A stretch of DNA of 12,654 nucleotides from an uncultured Veillonella sp. (GCA_900552445.1 URZS01000009.1:1-12654), one strand, 5' to 3'. Positions 1 to 7,628 are shown, counted from the stretch's first letter. Program-made: numbers and translations. Notes: generated from the letters alone by a model not told the origin.

Positions 1-4
1 TACG

Positions 5-36
5 AAAAAGGACGAGCTGCCACTCGTCCTTTTTTG
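5..36. terminator. Rho-independent terminator after the Dld-type gene
   Basis: A perfect 12-bp inverted repeat (AAAAAGGACGAG, 5-16; its complement, 23-34) encloses a 6-nt loop. The arms carry five A/T pairs at the base, so a U-tract follows the GC-rich stem on either strand. It lies about 95 bp past the stop of the minus-strand FAD/Fe-S gene and is its natural terminator. The symmetry means it could also end a plus-strand gene entering from outside the window. The 37-129 gap holds nothing else that I can call. Confidence 0.9.
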
Positions 37-129
37 TTATATTGTAGGTAATTTCATACACTCTACCTATGCTTAGTTTAGCATAATAAAGTATCTCTAG
101 TAAATGCTAGCAATTATAGCGTTCACAGC

Positions 130-2952
130 CTATTTCTTAGCCTTAGAGCAACGGTCTAGTAGGAATGCAACGCCTACGAATGGGATGCCACCGTTTTCAC
201 CAAGGCCAATTTCACATGTGGAACTGGAGCTTACGCCTAGTGTTGCACCGTATTCAGCAATTTCACCTGCAAGGTCTTTTGTAGCAGATTTGTTAAGTTC
301 TGGTGTAAAGAAACCTTTTTGACCAGCAAAGCCGTCGCACGCGAAGGATTTAATGTTGAATACATGGTCTGTGCATAGACGAGCCAAGTCTTCAATGTAT
401 TGAGATTTATTCAAAGATTTAATCTTACATTGTTTGTGTACGATAACTCGTTCATCGCATTTTTCAATGTCGAGATGCGGTACAACATATTTGCACAAGA
501 ATTCAGAAATATCGTTAATTTCTAAGTCTGGCATATGTTTGAAAGCATGGTTGAAGCATGCACTATGGTCGATTACGATTGGGTATTTACCATTTTGAGA
601 TGCTTTCATCAATGCATCGTGCAAGTCTTTTACAGCCCGTTCATGAACGTCGTCGTAGTTTTCAAAGCTCAAGCCGCAGCAGAGGTTTTCGATATGTTGT
701 GGATAAATAATATCGATATGAGCCTTGTTACAGAGGCTTTCCACTACTTGTTGTAAGCTGCGATCATCGTCATAACCTTGGTTAGGTTTGAAAGCACGGT
801 TCGCACAAGTACTGAAGTATACAACCTTTTCAAAGTTAGTTGGTTTAATGCGATTTCTTAATCTATAATGGTTAGCCTTAGGCGTTGTCTTAGGTAAGTA
901 CGGTGTAATACCTGTGACGCCATGTAAACCGTCGGTAATCTTAGAAATTGCTTTTTGCGTAATGATAGAACCAGCAATGCCTTCGAGGCTTACGCCGGCA
1001 CGAGCCATTTGAAGCGTTGTGGAGAAGTTGTCGTAAATCTTCTTAGCCAATTCTGGTGCAGGTGGATCGATGCGGCGCATGGACAATGCGATTTGAGCAG
1101 TATCGATGCTAAGTGGGCAAAGATCTTTACACATAGAACAAGCTGCACAAGTTTCCACACCGTAGTATTCGTAGCCTTTTCTGAGCTCCGATGCCAATGT
1201 GAAGTTACCTTCGTTTTCAAGGCGTTTCGTTTCACGCAATAATGCAATACGTTGACGAGGAGTCAATGTTAAATTACGGCTTGGGCAATGTTTTTCACAG
1301 AAACCACATTCCATACAGATTGTGAAAGCATCGTCGATAGCGCATTGTGCCTTAAGGTTTTTCTTGTACACATCTGGATCATCTGTGATGATTACATCAG
1401 GGTTCAAGATGCGAGTAGGGTCAAAGATGGCTTTGATGCGACGATTGATTTCATACGCTTTTTTGCCCCATTCCATTTCAACGAATGGCGCTACCATGCG
1501 GCCTGTACCGTGTTCAGCTTTCAAAGAACCGCCGAAACCAGATACGCGTTCGGACATTTCTTTAACCAAATCCCCGAAGTTCTTAGTATCTTTAGGATCA
1601 TTAAAGTCAGGTGTAATGTTGAAGTGAACGTTACCAGACAAAGCATGACCGAAGATTACACCACCGTCTACGAAATCGTATTTGTGGAATAATTCAGTAA
1701 GCATTTCGATGCCCTTAGTGAAGTCTTCGATTTGGAAACAAACGTCTTCTGTGATAACCGTTGTACCTTTTCTACGTTGACCGCCAACGATTGGCAAGAT
1801 ACCTTTACGGATGGCCCACCAGGAATCGTATTCTTTAGGGTCTTGAGAATATAGGCTAGGAATTGCTGTTGGAATATCTTTTAATTGTTCTTTAATGAAA
1901 GCTAAGTTTTCATCTACAGTTTCTTTTGAATAGCTTTCAGTTTGGAACAAGATAGCACTTGTACCTTCTGGTACTTCACGAACGAAGTCAGGTACATTAT
2001 CTAAGGCTTGAACGGCGCGCAAGGACTGATAGTCCATCATTTCAGCAGCAATAACCTTTTCACGGCCCATATTAGCCAATGCTACCACCGCAAGGGATGC
2101 ATCGTTCAATGTTTTGAAGAACATCAAGCCGCAGCCTTTATGAGGCACATCTTCAACTGTGTTGTACACGATTTCAGATACGAAGCCCAATGTACCTTCA
2201 GAACCGATGAATAAGTGGTTGATGATGTCGATAATATCTTCAAAATCAACGAGAGAGTTCAAGCCATAGCCTGTAGTATTTTTAATTTTGTATTTGTGAT
2301 GAATCAAATGTGTTAATTCTTCATCAGCCAAGATGTCTTTGCGCAATTGCAAGATATCTTCTACCATTTGAGGTTTTTCTTTGAGGAATTGATCGATACT
2401 CTTTTGGTCGGATGTATCAAGAATAGAGCCGTCTAATAAAACAACGCGAATAGAGCGAATCGTTTTATAAGAGTTTTGCGCCGTACCACAGCACATACCA
2501 GAGGAGTTATTATTCAAAATACCGCCCACTAATGCTGTTGCAAGCGTTGCAGGATCTGGGCCGATTTTGCGGTTATATGGTTTCAATAAATCATTCGCAT
2601 CGGAACCGATAACACCACATTCACATTTTAAAGCCTTCCCATCGTCGATAACTTCCATTTTTTTGAAGCCATCATTACATACGATGAGCACGTCTTCACT
2701 GGAGCACTGACCAGACAAAGAAGAACCAGCCGCACGGAATGTAAACGGTGTGCCGCATTGTTGGCACAAACGAATAAGGCGTCTTACTTCGTGTTCATCC
2801 TCAGCTTTTACAACAACCTTTGGTAAATAGCTATAGCAGGACGCATCAACGCCATATGCATAACGACGTAAATGATCGGTATACACGCGACCTTTACAAA
2901 TCTCTTTTGCCTCCTTGGCAAAACGTTCATAATCTCTAATAAGCGTACTCAC
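130..2952 (-). CDS. FAD-binding and 4Fe-4S oxidoreductase, probable D-lactate dehydrogenase (Dld-II type)
   Basis: This 940-residue protein most likely oxidises a D-2-hydroxyacid, probably D-lactate to pyruvate, passing electrons from FAD through Fe-S clusters to a membrane or soluble acceptor. The N-terminal half is an FAD_binding_4 domain (RAAGSSLSGQ near residue 75, then GPDPATLATALVGGILNNNS) followed by an FAD-oxidase C domain (FGHALSGNVHFN, KAEHGTGRM). Two CxxCxxCxxxC ferredoxin motifs follow: CMECGFCEKHC near 546 and CAACSMCKDLC near 602. A CCG-like C-terminal part has STCANRAF, NLCCGLSFE, CDGFAGQKG and a final STCEIGLGENGGIP. The start is GTG with a perfect AGGAGG at 2961-2966, 8 nt upstream. 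Length suits the Fe-S Dld-II family (about 930 residues) better than the longer YdiJ-type D-2-hydroxyglutarate dehydrogenases, but substrate cannot be fixed from sequence alone. It is monocistronic between terminators. No lactate permease or lutABC gene is adjacent in this window. Confidence 0.9.
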   Translation of the reverse strand: MSTLIRDYERFAKEAKEICKGRVYTDHLRRYAYGVDASCYSYLPKVVVKAEDEHEVRRLIRLCQQCGTPFTFRAAGSSLSGQCSSEDVLIVCNDGFKKMEVIDDGKALKCECGVIGSDANDLLKPYNRKIGPDPATLATALVGGILNNNSSGMCCGTAQNSYKTIRSIRVVLLDGSILDTSDQKSIDQFLKEKPQMVEDILQLRKDILADEELTHLIHHKYKIKNTTGYGLNSLVDFEDIIDIINHLFIGSEGTLGFVSEIVYNTVEDVPHKGCGLMFFKTLNDASLAVVALANMGREKVIAAEMMDYQSLRAVQALDNVPDFVREVPEGTSAILFQTESYSKETVDENLAFIKEQLKDIPTAIPSLYSQDPKEYDSWWAIRKGILPIVGGQRRKGTTVITEDVCFQIEDFTKGIEMLTELFHKYDFVDGGVIFGHALSGNVHFNITPDFNDPKDTKNFGDLVKEMSERVSGFGGSLKAEHGTGRMVAPFVEMEWGKKAYEINRRIKAIFDPTRILNPDVIITDDPDVYKKNLKAQCAIDDAFTICMECGFCEKHCPSRNLTLTPRQRIALLRETKRLENEGNFTLASELRKGYEYYGVETCAACSMCKDLCPLSIDTAQIALSMRRIDPPAPELAKKIYDNFSTTLQMARAGVSLEGIAGSIITQKAISKITDGLHGVTGITPYLPKTTPKANHYRLRNRIKPTNFEKVVYFSTCANRAFKPNQGYDDDRSLQQVVESLCNKAHIDIIYPQHIENLCCGLSFENYDDVHERAVKDLHDALMKASQNGKYPIVIDHSACFNHAFKHMPDLEINDISEFLCKYVVPHLDIEKCDERVIVHKQCKIKSLNKSQYIEDLARLCTDHVFNIKSFACDGFAGQKGFFTPELNKSATKDLAGEIAEYGATLGVSSSSTCEIGLGENGGIPFVGVAFLLDRCSKAKK

Positions 2953-3361
2953 TTGTATTTCCTCCTATCCTCTCATAAGGAATATGTGTTACTTTTAGTA
3001 TACGCCGTTCTCATTCTCACTACTATAATTATGCATAAATTATATGTCTTCTAATAAAAATCGATATGCCTCGCCCTTTTATTTCTTTAGTTGAAAGTAC
3101 ATCTCAATAGCATTATCATGTACTCATCTCTTCACATATCCAATCAAGAACCCTTATTTATTAAGGATTAATCGATATATTTTATAGATATATACGAAAA
3201 CCTCGATAAACTATGATTGATACTGCATATGATTCTATAGAAAACAGATTGCACAACTCATGTATAAAACTATTATGATTTACTAATTTTAATTTTTTCA
3301 TTCTCAATTAGAAAGTTCTATGACTTTTAGTTATACCCTTTTAAAAAACCTTGGAAATTCA
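2953..3361 (-). other. Long AT-rich 5' region of the Dld-type gene, no gene
   Basis: About 410 bp separate the upstream terminator from the GTG start, and no credible coding frame lies here. A TATACT -10-like box (2998-3003) lies about 45 bp before the start, but no matching -35 is visible, so the promoter may need an activator. Two inverted repeats stand out: AGTACAT/ATGTACT (3096-3124), and an imperfect one, TCGATATAT ... ATATATACGA (3172-3197). Such a long leader or promoter region fits a gene controlled by substrate or redox state, but this is inference. Confidence 0.45.
3096..3124. promoter_or_regulatory. Candidate operator: 7-bp inverted repeat upstream of the Dld-type gene
   Basis: AGTACAT (3096-3102) and ATGTACT (3118-3124) are perfect inverted arms with a 15-bp spacer, about 145 bp upstream of the GTG start. 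This could bind a dimeric regulator or form a weak RNA hairpin. No family consensus is recognised. Confidence 0.3.
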
Positions 3362-3412
3362 AAAAGCCCTCTAGTGATATAACTCTTAACGAGCTACCAC
3401 CAGAGGGCTTTT
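3361..3412 (-). terminator. Terminator of the clc-TSUP operon
   Basis: Arms AAAAGCCCTCT (3362-3372) and AGAGGGCTTTT (3402-3412) pair perfectly; inside, GTG (3374-3376) pairs with CAC (3398-3400) after one mismatch. Read on the minus strand the stem ends in TTTTTGAATTT, about 137 bp past the TSUP stop. It could also act weakly on the plus strand (TTTTATT). The stretch 3413-3548 between the stop and this hairpin shows only a weak 8-bp stem (3498-3522) without a U-tract. Confidence 0.85.
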
Positions 3413-3548
3413 ATTAAACTATTCTTATAAAAGATATATCGCTTATATAAAATTATCAATTATATCACTTCAAGTTATCTACTATCCCTACTCTTTCGAG
3501 TCATAGACAAACTATATGGCTCATTTTAATGAATTAATACCATAAACC

Positions 3549-4343
3549 TCATCCTAGAATCCCCGATTTAAGGATGAGTCGTACAGCCAAGGCAAATACG
3601 GCTACGCTCATAAGGGCAAGGATTGCTTTTGCCTTGAGGCGTTTTGCAATGCGCGCACCCGCTTGAGCGCCAAAGATAGCGCCAATACTAGTAGGAATAG
3701 CAATGCTAAAGACGATATGATTCTCTATTAAATGTGTAATAACACCAACCGTAGTAGATACGGCAAGGATGGATTGGCTAGTGGCCGTCGCCATATGGGT
3801 CGGGAAGCCCATTAAATAAATCAAGGCTGGCACGTGGATCAGTCCTCCACCAATGCCAAAGATACTGGAAATAAAACCTACAAAAAAGCTAATGCTAATA
3901 CCAATAGGCTTACTATAGGTTAGCTGATCAAGGGTAAGGCTTTCTTCCTTTCGTTCACCTTTACGGAAATTCTTGAATCCAATTAAGAAGGACGCACAGA
4001 GCATAAAGCAACCAAAGGCAAACATAAAGCCTTTACCAGAGAACCACCCCGACATTTGAGCCCCTAAGATAGCCCCTGGGAAGGTAGCCACACTAAAGAC
4101 GAGAGCCGCACTGATATATACCTTTTTCTGTTTAAGATACGCTATAGATCCGGAGATAGCATTACACATAACAGAAAAGAGCGACGTCCCTACAATCATA
4201 GACGGAGACCATTCAGGGAACCAGTACATAAAAAGAGGTACAAATACAAGGCCTCCACCAGCACCAATGATCGTGCCTAGCATAGCCGCTAAAAAACCGA
4301 CTATGATAAAGAATATATAGAATAATACTATGTTATCTAACAT
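3549..4343 (-). CDS. TSUP (TauE/SafE) family anion exporter
   Basis: This 264-residue polytopic inner-membrane protein belongs to the TSUP family, whose members export sulfite, sulfonates or related organic anions, probably with protons. The family's internal duplication is clear: a glycine-rich loop GTIIGAGGGLVFVP at residues 23-36 is echoed by SSIFGIGGGLIHVPAL near residue 165, each followed by hydrophobic helices (about eight in total). The ATG start has GGGAGG at 4351-4356, 7 nt upstream. It begins only 14 bp after the stop of the ClC gene, with its ribosome site in that gap, so the two are co-transcribed. Substrate cannot be read from sequence; pairing with a chloride/proton antiporter suggests anion or pH balance. 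Confidence 0.88.
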   Translation of the reverse strand: MLDNIVLFYIFFIIVGFLAAMLGTIIGAGGGLVFVPLFMYWFPEWSPSMIVGTSLFSVMCNAISGSIAYLKQKKVYISAALVFSVATFPGAILGAQMSGWFSGKGFMFAFGCFMLCASFLIGFKNFRKGERKEESLTLDQLTYSKPIGISISFFVGFISSIFGIGGGLIHVPALIYLMGFPTHMATATSQSILAVSTTVGVITHLIENHIVFSIAIPTSIGAIFGAQAGARIAKRLKAKAILALMSVAVFALAVRLILKSGILG

Positions 4344-4357
4344 GGTAAGGCCTCCCT

Positions 4358-5902
4358 TTAATTAGACTGGAAGAATGCTTTTGCATCTTTCAATCGACCT
4401 CGTTCACAAGAAACTTGTAGTTCATCACCGGGTTCAAGTTTCACATCACCAAGAGGCACAATGTAAGTACCGTTTCGGCGAATACTTACAATCAACGTAC
4501 CATCTGGCAAAGCCAAGTCTTGTAATTGTACATCTGTATAGTTTGCCACTACAGGCACCTTCGTTTGGAAGAAGGTTTGTACAGATTCTAAATTGCTTTG
4601 CCCGCTCATGGCTTGCAATAAGGAATCGTAAATTGGCGGTTCTTTTAAAAGATCTGCCACAAGGTACGCCACGATGGTAACGGTACCGATGGCATAAATG
4701 TTGGAGAAACTATTCGTCATTTCAAGAACGAGTAAAATCGCCAAGATTGGCGTCCGCATAGCCGCTGCTAGCATACCACCCATGGCACAGATGACGAATT
4801 GCGGTACAAAGTCAGGAGAAATGAGGCCTAACGTTGAAAGTACGCTTTCACAAAAGGCACCTGCTGACGCACCGATAACAAGCATAGGCAAAAAGATACC
4901 CCCTTGAGCACCACTGCCATAACAGAAGGTAGTGAGCAAAATCTTGCCTACCACGATGCCCGCCAAGAGTAACACACCATGAGATTGAAAGGCGAGCTGA
5001 CCTACGAGATCATTGCCGCCACCTAAGAGGAGCTGGGAATCAAAGCCAATGGCCGCCACCGCCACAAAGGTAAGAGCTAGTTTCAAAAATCTCGAGCATT
5101 TTAGCCACTCAAAAAACCTTTTGAATGCAAAAATCATGCGGCAGAAGAACACCCCACAAAGCCCCATAATAACACCTACCAAGAGGAGTATAGGGAAGTA
5201 TTCAAGAGGAACCCCAGAGGTTACTGTAAACCCCAGTGCAGGCTCAAGGCCGAAAATACTGACCGTAATATAATTTGAAATCAATGTGGCCACAAAGGTA
5301 GGCACAACGAGGTACGGATAAAAGCTTTTATGAACCTCTTCAAAGACGAACATCGCCCCCGATACGGGCGCACTAAAGGCAGCCGTCAAGCCTGCTGCTG
5401 CACCAGCAGAGGTCAAAATACGCTGCTCCCGTAAATCAGAATTCATCCAGTACGATACGATTTTCCCTGCAGAACCACCAATCTGTACGGCTGGTCCTTC
5501 GCGACCTACAGAAAAGCCGGCAAATCCAGTCAGTACGCCACCGATCATCTTAGATACAAGCGTCCGATACGGCTTCATATCAAAGAGTCCTAGCATCTCC
5601 CCTTCGATTTGAGGAATACCAGAACCGCCGGACAAGGGTGCCCACGCGAGCAATCGATCTACGATAAAGGCAAAAAAGACCATTGCTACGAGCCAACCTA
5701 AAGCCCACTCTAGAGTAATGCCATCCATCAAATGCCAACGAATATGTTCAGATTCAAGGATCAAATAACGATACGTAGCTCCGCAAAAACCTGCCACAAC
5801 GCCAACGACAGAGCCCTTTGCGATGAGCTCCGTTAAGAGCACACGATTCATGGACATATCTGCTAAGGTAGAACTACGCTTATTAAATTTCCATAATTTC
5901 AC
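4358..5902 (-). CDS. clcA: ClC-type chloride/proton antiporter with C-terminal TrkA_C domain
   Basis: This 514-residue membrane protein should exchange Cl- for H+ across the cytoplasmic membrane. All ClC signatures are present: GSGIP (93-97) and GIFLP (335-339) for anion binding, GREGP (133-137) with gating Glu135, the internal proton-path glutamate in FVFEEVHKSF (188-189), and the anion-coordinating Tyr425 in PPIYDSLL. With both glutamates kept, antiport is more likely than a channel. GSGIP and Tyr425 argue against the fluoride-specific ClC-F branch. A cytosolic TrkA_C/RCK_C-type domain follows (about 448-512, LPDGTLIVSIRRNGTYIVP, then LEPGDELQV), which in relatives binds a ligand. The start is GTG with GAGGAGGG at 5909-5916, 6 nt upstream. 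It is the first gene of an operon with the TSUP exporter and has a good sigma-A-type promoter at 5984-6012. Confidence 0.93.
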   Translation of the reverse strand: MKLWKFNKRSSTLADMSMNRVLLTELIAKGSVVGVVAGFCGATYRYLILESEHIRWHLMDGITLEWALGWLVAMVFFAFIVDRLLAWAPLSGGSGIPQIEGEMLGLFDMKPYRTLVSKMIGGVLTGFAGFSVGREGPAVQIGGSAGKIVSYWMNSDLREQRILTSAGAAAGLTAAFSAPVSGAMFVFEEVHKSFYPYLVVPTFVATLISNYITVSIFGLEPALGFTVTSGVPLEYFPILLLVGVIMGLCGVFFCRMIFAFKRFFEWLKCSRFLKLALTFVAVAAIGFDSQLLLGGGNDLVGQLAFQSHGVLLLAGIVVGKILLTTFCYGSGAQGGIFLPMLVIGASAGAFCESVLSTLGLISPDFVPQFVICAMGGMLAAAMRTPILAILLVLEMTNSFSNIYAIGTVTIVAYLVADLLKEPPIYDSLLQAMSGQSNLESVQTFFQTKVPVVANYTDVQLQDLALPDGTLIVSIRRNGTYIVPLGDVKLEPGDELQVSCERGRLKDAKAFFQSN

Positions 5903-5935
5903 AAGATTCCCTCCTCAGCATATATAACGACCATG

Positions 5936-5975
5936 TATCTATTCAGATTACTATCATGACTATAATTATCTATTC
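5936..5975. promoter_or_regulatory. Paired 9-bp direct repeat in the clc leader
   Basis: TATCTATTC occurs at 5936-5944 and again at 5967-5975, 31 bp apart (about three helical turns), just downstream of the predicted clc transcription start. The position would suit repressor half-sites. The role is speculative, since short AT-rich repeats arise easily here. Confidence 0.25.
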
Positions 5976-5983
5976 ATATCCTT

Positions 5984-6012
5984 AGTATACTTATGTACAT
6001 TATGATTTTCAA
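5984..6012 (-). promoter_or_regulatory. Sigma-A-type promoter of the clc-TSUP operon
   Basis: On the minus strand TTGAAA (6007-6012) is followed after exactly 17 bp by TATACT (5984-5989). This gives a start near 5977 and a leader of about 75 nt before the GTG of clc. It is one of the two best -35/-10 pairs in the window. Confidence 0.7.
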
Positions 6013-6021
6013 GGCGCTATT

Positions 6022-6111
6022 AAAAGTAAATCTAGACAGCTGTCCATCGCAGTAAGCACCTCAAAAAGTAAATCTAGATATGACGCTAAGCTCCTAAAAA
6101 ACAAAACTAGA
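6022..6111 (-). repeat. Three-copy 15-bp direct repeat just upstream of the clc promoter
   Basis: AAAAGTAAATCTAGA is present identically at 6022-6036 and 6064-6078 (42 bp apart). A degenerate third copy, AAAACAAAACTAGA, lies at 6098-6111. Copies two and three also share the flank TAAGC-CCT (6053-6061 and 6087-6095), so the duplicated unit is about 34 bp there. The first copy ends about 10 bp upstream of the clc -35 box; the third forms an arm and the U-tract of the fucO terminator. They may be upstream activator sites or the remains of a duplicated terminator tail. Confidence 0.6.
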
Positions 6112-6139
6112 CATCTCTACAGCAAAAGAGATGTCTAGT
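6096..6139 (-). terminator. Terminator of fucO
   Basis: ACTAGACATCTCT (6106-6118) and its exact complement (6127-6139) form a 13-bp stem with an 8-nt loop. On the minus strand it is followed by TTTGTTTTTTAGG (6105 downward), a good U-tract. It lies about 215 bp past the fucO stop. The plus-strand side (TCTTGTTT) is weaker. Confidence 0.85.
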
Positions 6140-6352
6140 CTTGTTTAGCAAGTGTTTATAGATGTTGTCTTTACATAATCGGAGGCATGCGAGCTGTGTA
6201 AAGACTCTAAAGATGCTACTCTCCCTGTGCTTTTACAAACACGTTGAGCATAACATCATTTAGACTACTGAGGCATATGAATCATATACATTACAATTTC
6301 ATATGCAGTACAAAAGTACAGAATCATCCACATAAATGAATCTTATTGGTTG
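6140..6352 (-). other. Long 3' untranslated region of fucO with two hairpins
   Basis: Between the fucO stop and its terminator are about 210 bp without a gene. Two perfect stems occur: GTCTTTACA with its complement (6167-6175 / 6197-6205, 21-nt loop), and GCATATGAA with its complement (6273-6281 / 6298-6306, 16-nt loop). Neither has a U-tract. A short GTAC-AAAA-GTAC stem lies at 6308-6319. The segment could stabilise the mRNA or release a small RNA; no known RNA family is recognised. Confidence 0.35.
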
Positions 6353-7504
6353 TTAGTATATAGATTCATAGATGCCAATGATGTCTTCTAAGGATACATC
6401 ACGTGGGTTACCAGGTGTACATGCATCGTTGAAAGCAGATTCAGCGAGGAATGGAATATCTTCTCGTTTTACGCCTGCTTCGCTGAGAGATTTAGGAATA
6501 CCTACGTCATCAGCTAATTTTTGAATTACGTCGATAGCCGCTTGACGATAGGTTGCTTCATCCATAGCGTCTACATTAGGAACGCCCATAACGCGAGCGA
6601 TTTCACGATATTTTTCGCCTGTTGCAGGAGCATTGAATTTCAATACTGCTGTTAAAAGCATGGCACAAGCCTTGCCATGAGGGATATCGTACACAGCACT
6701 CAATGGATGCGCCATAGAGTGAACGATGCCGAGGCCAACGTTAGAGAAGCCCATGCCTGCAATGTATTGACCTAAGGACATAGCTTCGCGACCAGCGTAA
6801 TCGCCAGCCACAGCGCTGCGCAAGGAACGGCCGATGATTTCAATAGCTTTCAAATGAAGCATATCAGTTAGTTCCCACGCACCTTTTGTGATATAACCTT
6901 CTACAGCATGTACGAGTGCATCCATACCTGTTGCCGCGCAAAGGCCTGTCGGCATAGACGCGGACATATCAGGATCTACGATAGCTACGATTGGGATGTC
7001 ATGAGGGTCAACGCAAACGAATTTGCGATTCTTTTCAACGTCTGTAATAACGTAGTTGATAGTAACCTCTGCAGCCGTACCAGATGTAGTAGTAACAGCG
7101 ATGATTGGCAAGCAAGGGTTCTTAGTAGGCGCTAAACCTTCAAGGCTGCGCACATCACTAAACTCAGGGTTCGTAATAATAGTAGCAATCGCCTTACTTG
7201 TATCGATTGGGCTACCGCCACCAACAGCAACGATAACATCGGCGCCAGCAGCTTTACAAGCATCAACGCCAGCCGTTACGTTTTCGATAGTAGGATTTGG
7301 TTTAATACCGTCATAGATTTCATAATCGATGCCTGCCGCATCAAGTAAATCGGTTACCTTAGTAGCCACTTTAAATTCAAATAAATCTGGCGTAGATGTA
7401 ACTAGGGCTTTTTTGAAATGACGATTCTTAATTTCGTTCACAATCTCCTGAATCGCCCCTTGTCCAAAATAGGACGTGCCGTTCAACATAATTCTGCGAG
7501 CCAT
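6353..7504 (-). CDS. fucO: Lactaldehyde reductase (iron-dependent alcohol dehydrogenase, group III)
   Basis: This 383-residue cytosolic enzyme reduces L-lactaldehyde to 1,2-propanediol (or the reverse) with a nicotinamide cofactor, and relatives also accept other small aldehydes. Similarity to E. coli FucO, from memory, runs end to end, for example the matching runs EFSDVRSLEGL, KFVCVDPHDIP and GQYIAGMGFSNVGLG. The Fe(II) ligands are all present: Asp195, His199, His262 and His276. The nucleotide loop is GGGS at 95-98. I start at ATG 7504, with AGGAG 8 nt upstream; a longer frame opens at a TTG (7522) but would cover that ribosome site. The residue matching the NAD-selecting aspartate of E. 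coli FucO is Thr38 here. It is monocistronic. Rhamnose or fucose catabolic genes are not next to it, so general aldehyde detoxification or fermentation is as likely as deoxysugar use. Confidence 0.92.
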   Translation of the reverse strand: MARRIMLNGTSYFGQGAIQEIVNEIKNRHFKKALVTSTPDLFEFKVATKVTDLLDAAGIDYEIYDGIKPNPTIENVTAGVDACKAAGADVIVAVGGGSPIDTSKAIATIITNPEFSDVRSLEGLAPTKNPCLPIIAVTTTSGTAAEVTINYVITDVEKNRKFVCVDPHDIPIVAIVDPDMSASMPTGLCAATGMDALVHAVEGYITKGAWELTDMLHLKAIEIIGRSLRSAVAGDYAGREAMSLGQYIAGMGFSNVGLGIVHSMAHPLSAVYDIPHGKACAMLLTAVLKFNAPATGEKYREIARVMGVPNVDAMDEATYRQAAIDVIQKLADDVGIPKSLSEAGVKREDIPFLAESAFNDACTPGNPRDVSLEDIIGIYESIY

Positions 7505-7512
7505 ATACTTCA

Positions 7513-7517
7513 CTCCT
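7513..7517 (-). promoter_or_regulatory. Ribosome binding site that fixes the fucO start
   Basis: AGGAG on the minus strand lies 8 nt before the ATG at 7502-7504. The alternative TTG start (7520-7522) has no ribosome site and would translate through this one. E. coli FucO also begins at the equivalent residue. Confidence 0.85.
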
Positions 7518-7533
7518 AACAAAACAAACTATA

Positions 7534-7589
7534 CAAAAAAATAAACCGATAGAGAATCACTTTACTTATTAATTCTCTATCGGTTTATT
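7534..7589 (-). terminator. Strong terminator between nagZ and fucO, possibly a fucO attenuator
   Basis: An 18-bp perfect stem (7540-7557 / 7572-7589) with a 14-nt loop is followed on the minus strand by a run of T (7541 to 7535 region). It ends nagZ transcripts, about 170 bp past the nagZ stop. It finishes only about 17 bp before the fucO AGGAG. The fucO promoter must therefore lie upstream of the hairpin, making it a leader attenuator, or be squeezed into it: a TATAGT -10-like box lies at 7528-7533, with no -35. Confidence 0.88.
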
Positions 7590-7628
7590 AAAATCCTTGA
7601 TAGTTCGGTATGTATACACTATATATTT

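Noticed and set aside
955..1692. Several plus-strand open frames of 95-134 codons opposite the Dld-type gene
   Set aside because: They lie antisense to conserved Fe-S and FAD motifs of a clearly real gene, lack ribosome sites, and their translations have no protein-like pattern.
130..2952. Naming the FAD/Fe-S enzyme a D-2-hydroxyglutarate dehydrogenase (YdiJ type)
   Set aside because: Domain order is shared, but YdiJ is about 1018 residues; the 940-residue length is nearer Dld-II enzymes. The substrate is left open.
2872..3054. A plus-strand 60-codon hydrophobic frame overlapping the Dld start
   Set aside because: No ribosome site; hydrophobicity follows from AT-rich sequence; it overlaps the ribosome site and start of the real gene on the other strand.
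5903..5977. A fluoride riboswitch in the clc leader
   Set aside because: The conserved fluoride-aptamer sequence is absent, and the encoded ClC has chloride-type, not fluoride-type, motifs.
6162..6263. A 33-codon open frame on the plus strand in the fucO tail
   Set aside because: No ribosome site upstream, no recognisable protein features, and it runs across a perfect RNA stem of the opposite transcript.
7505..7522. A TTG start giving a six-residue longer FucO
   Set aside because: It would translate through the AGGAG at 7513-7517, which is well spaced for the ATG at 7504, and the FucO family begins at the ATG position.
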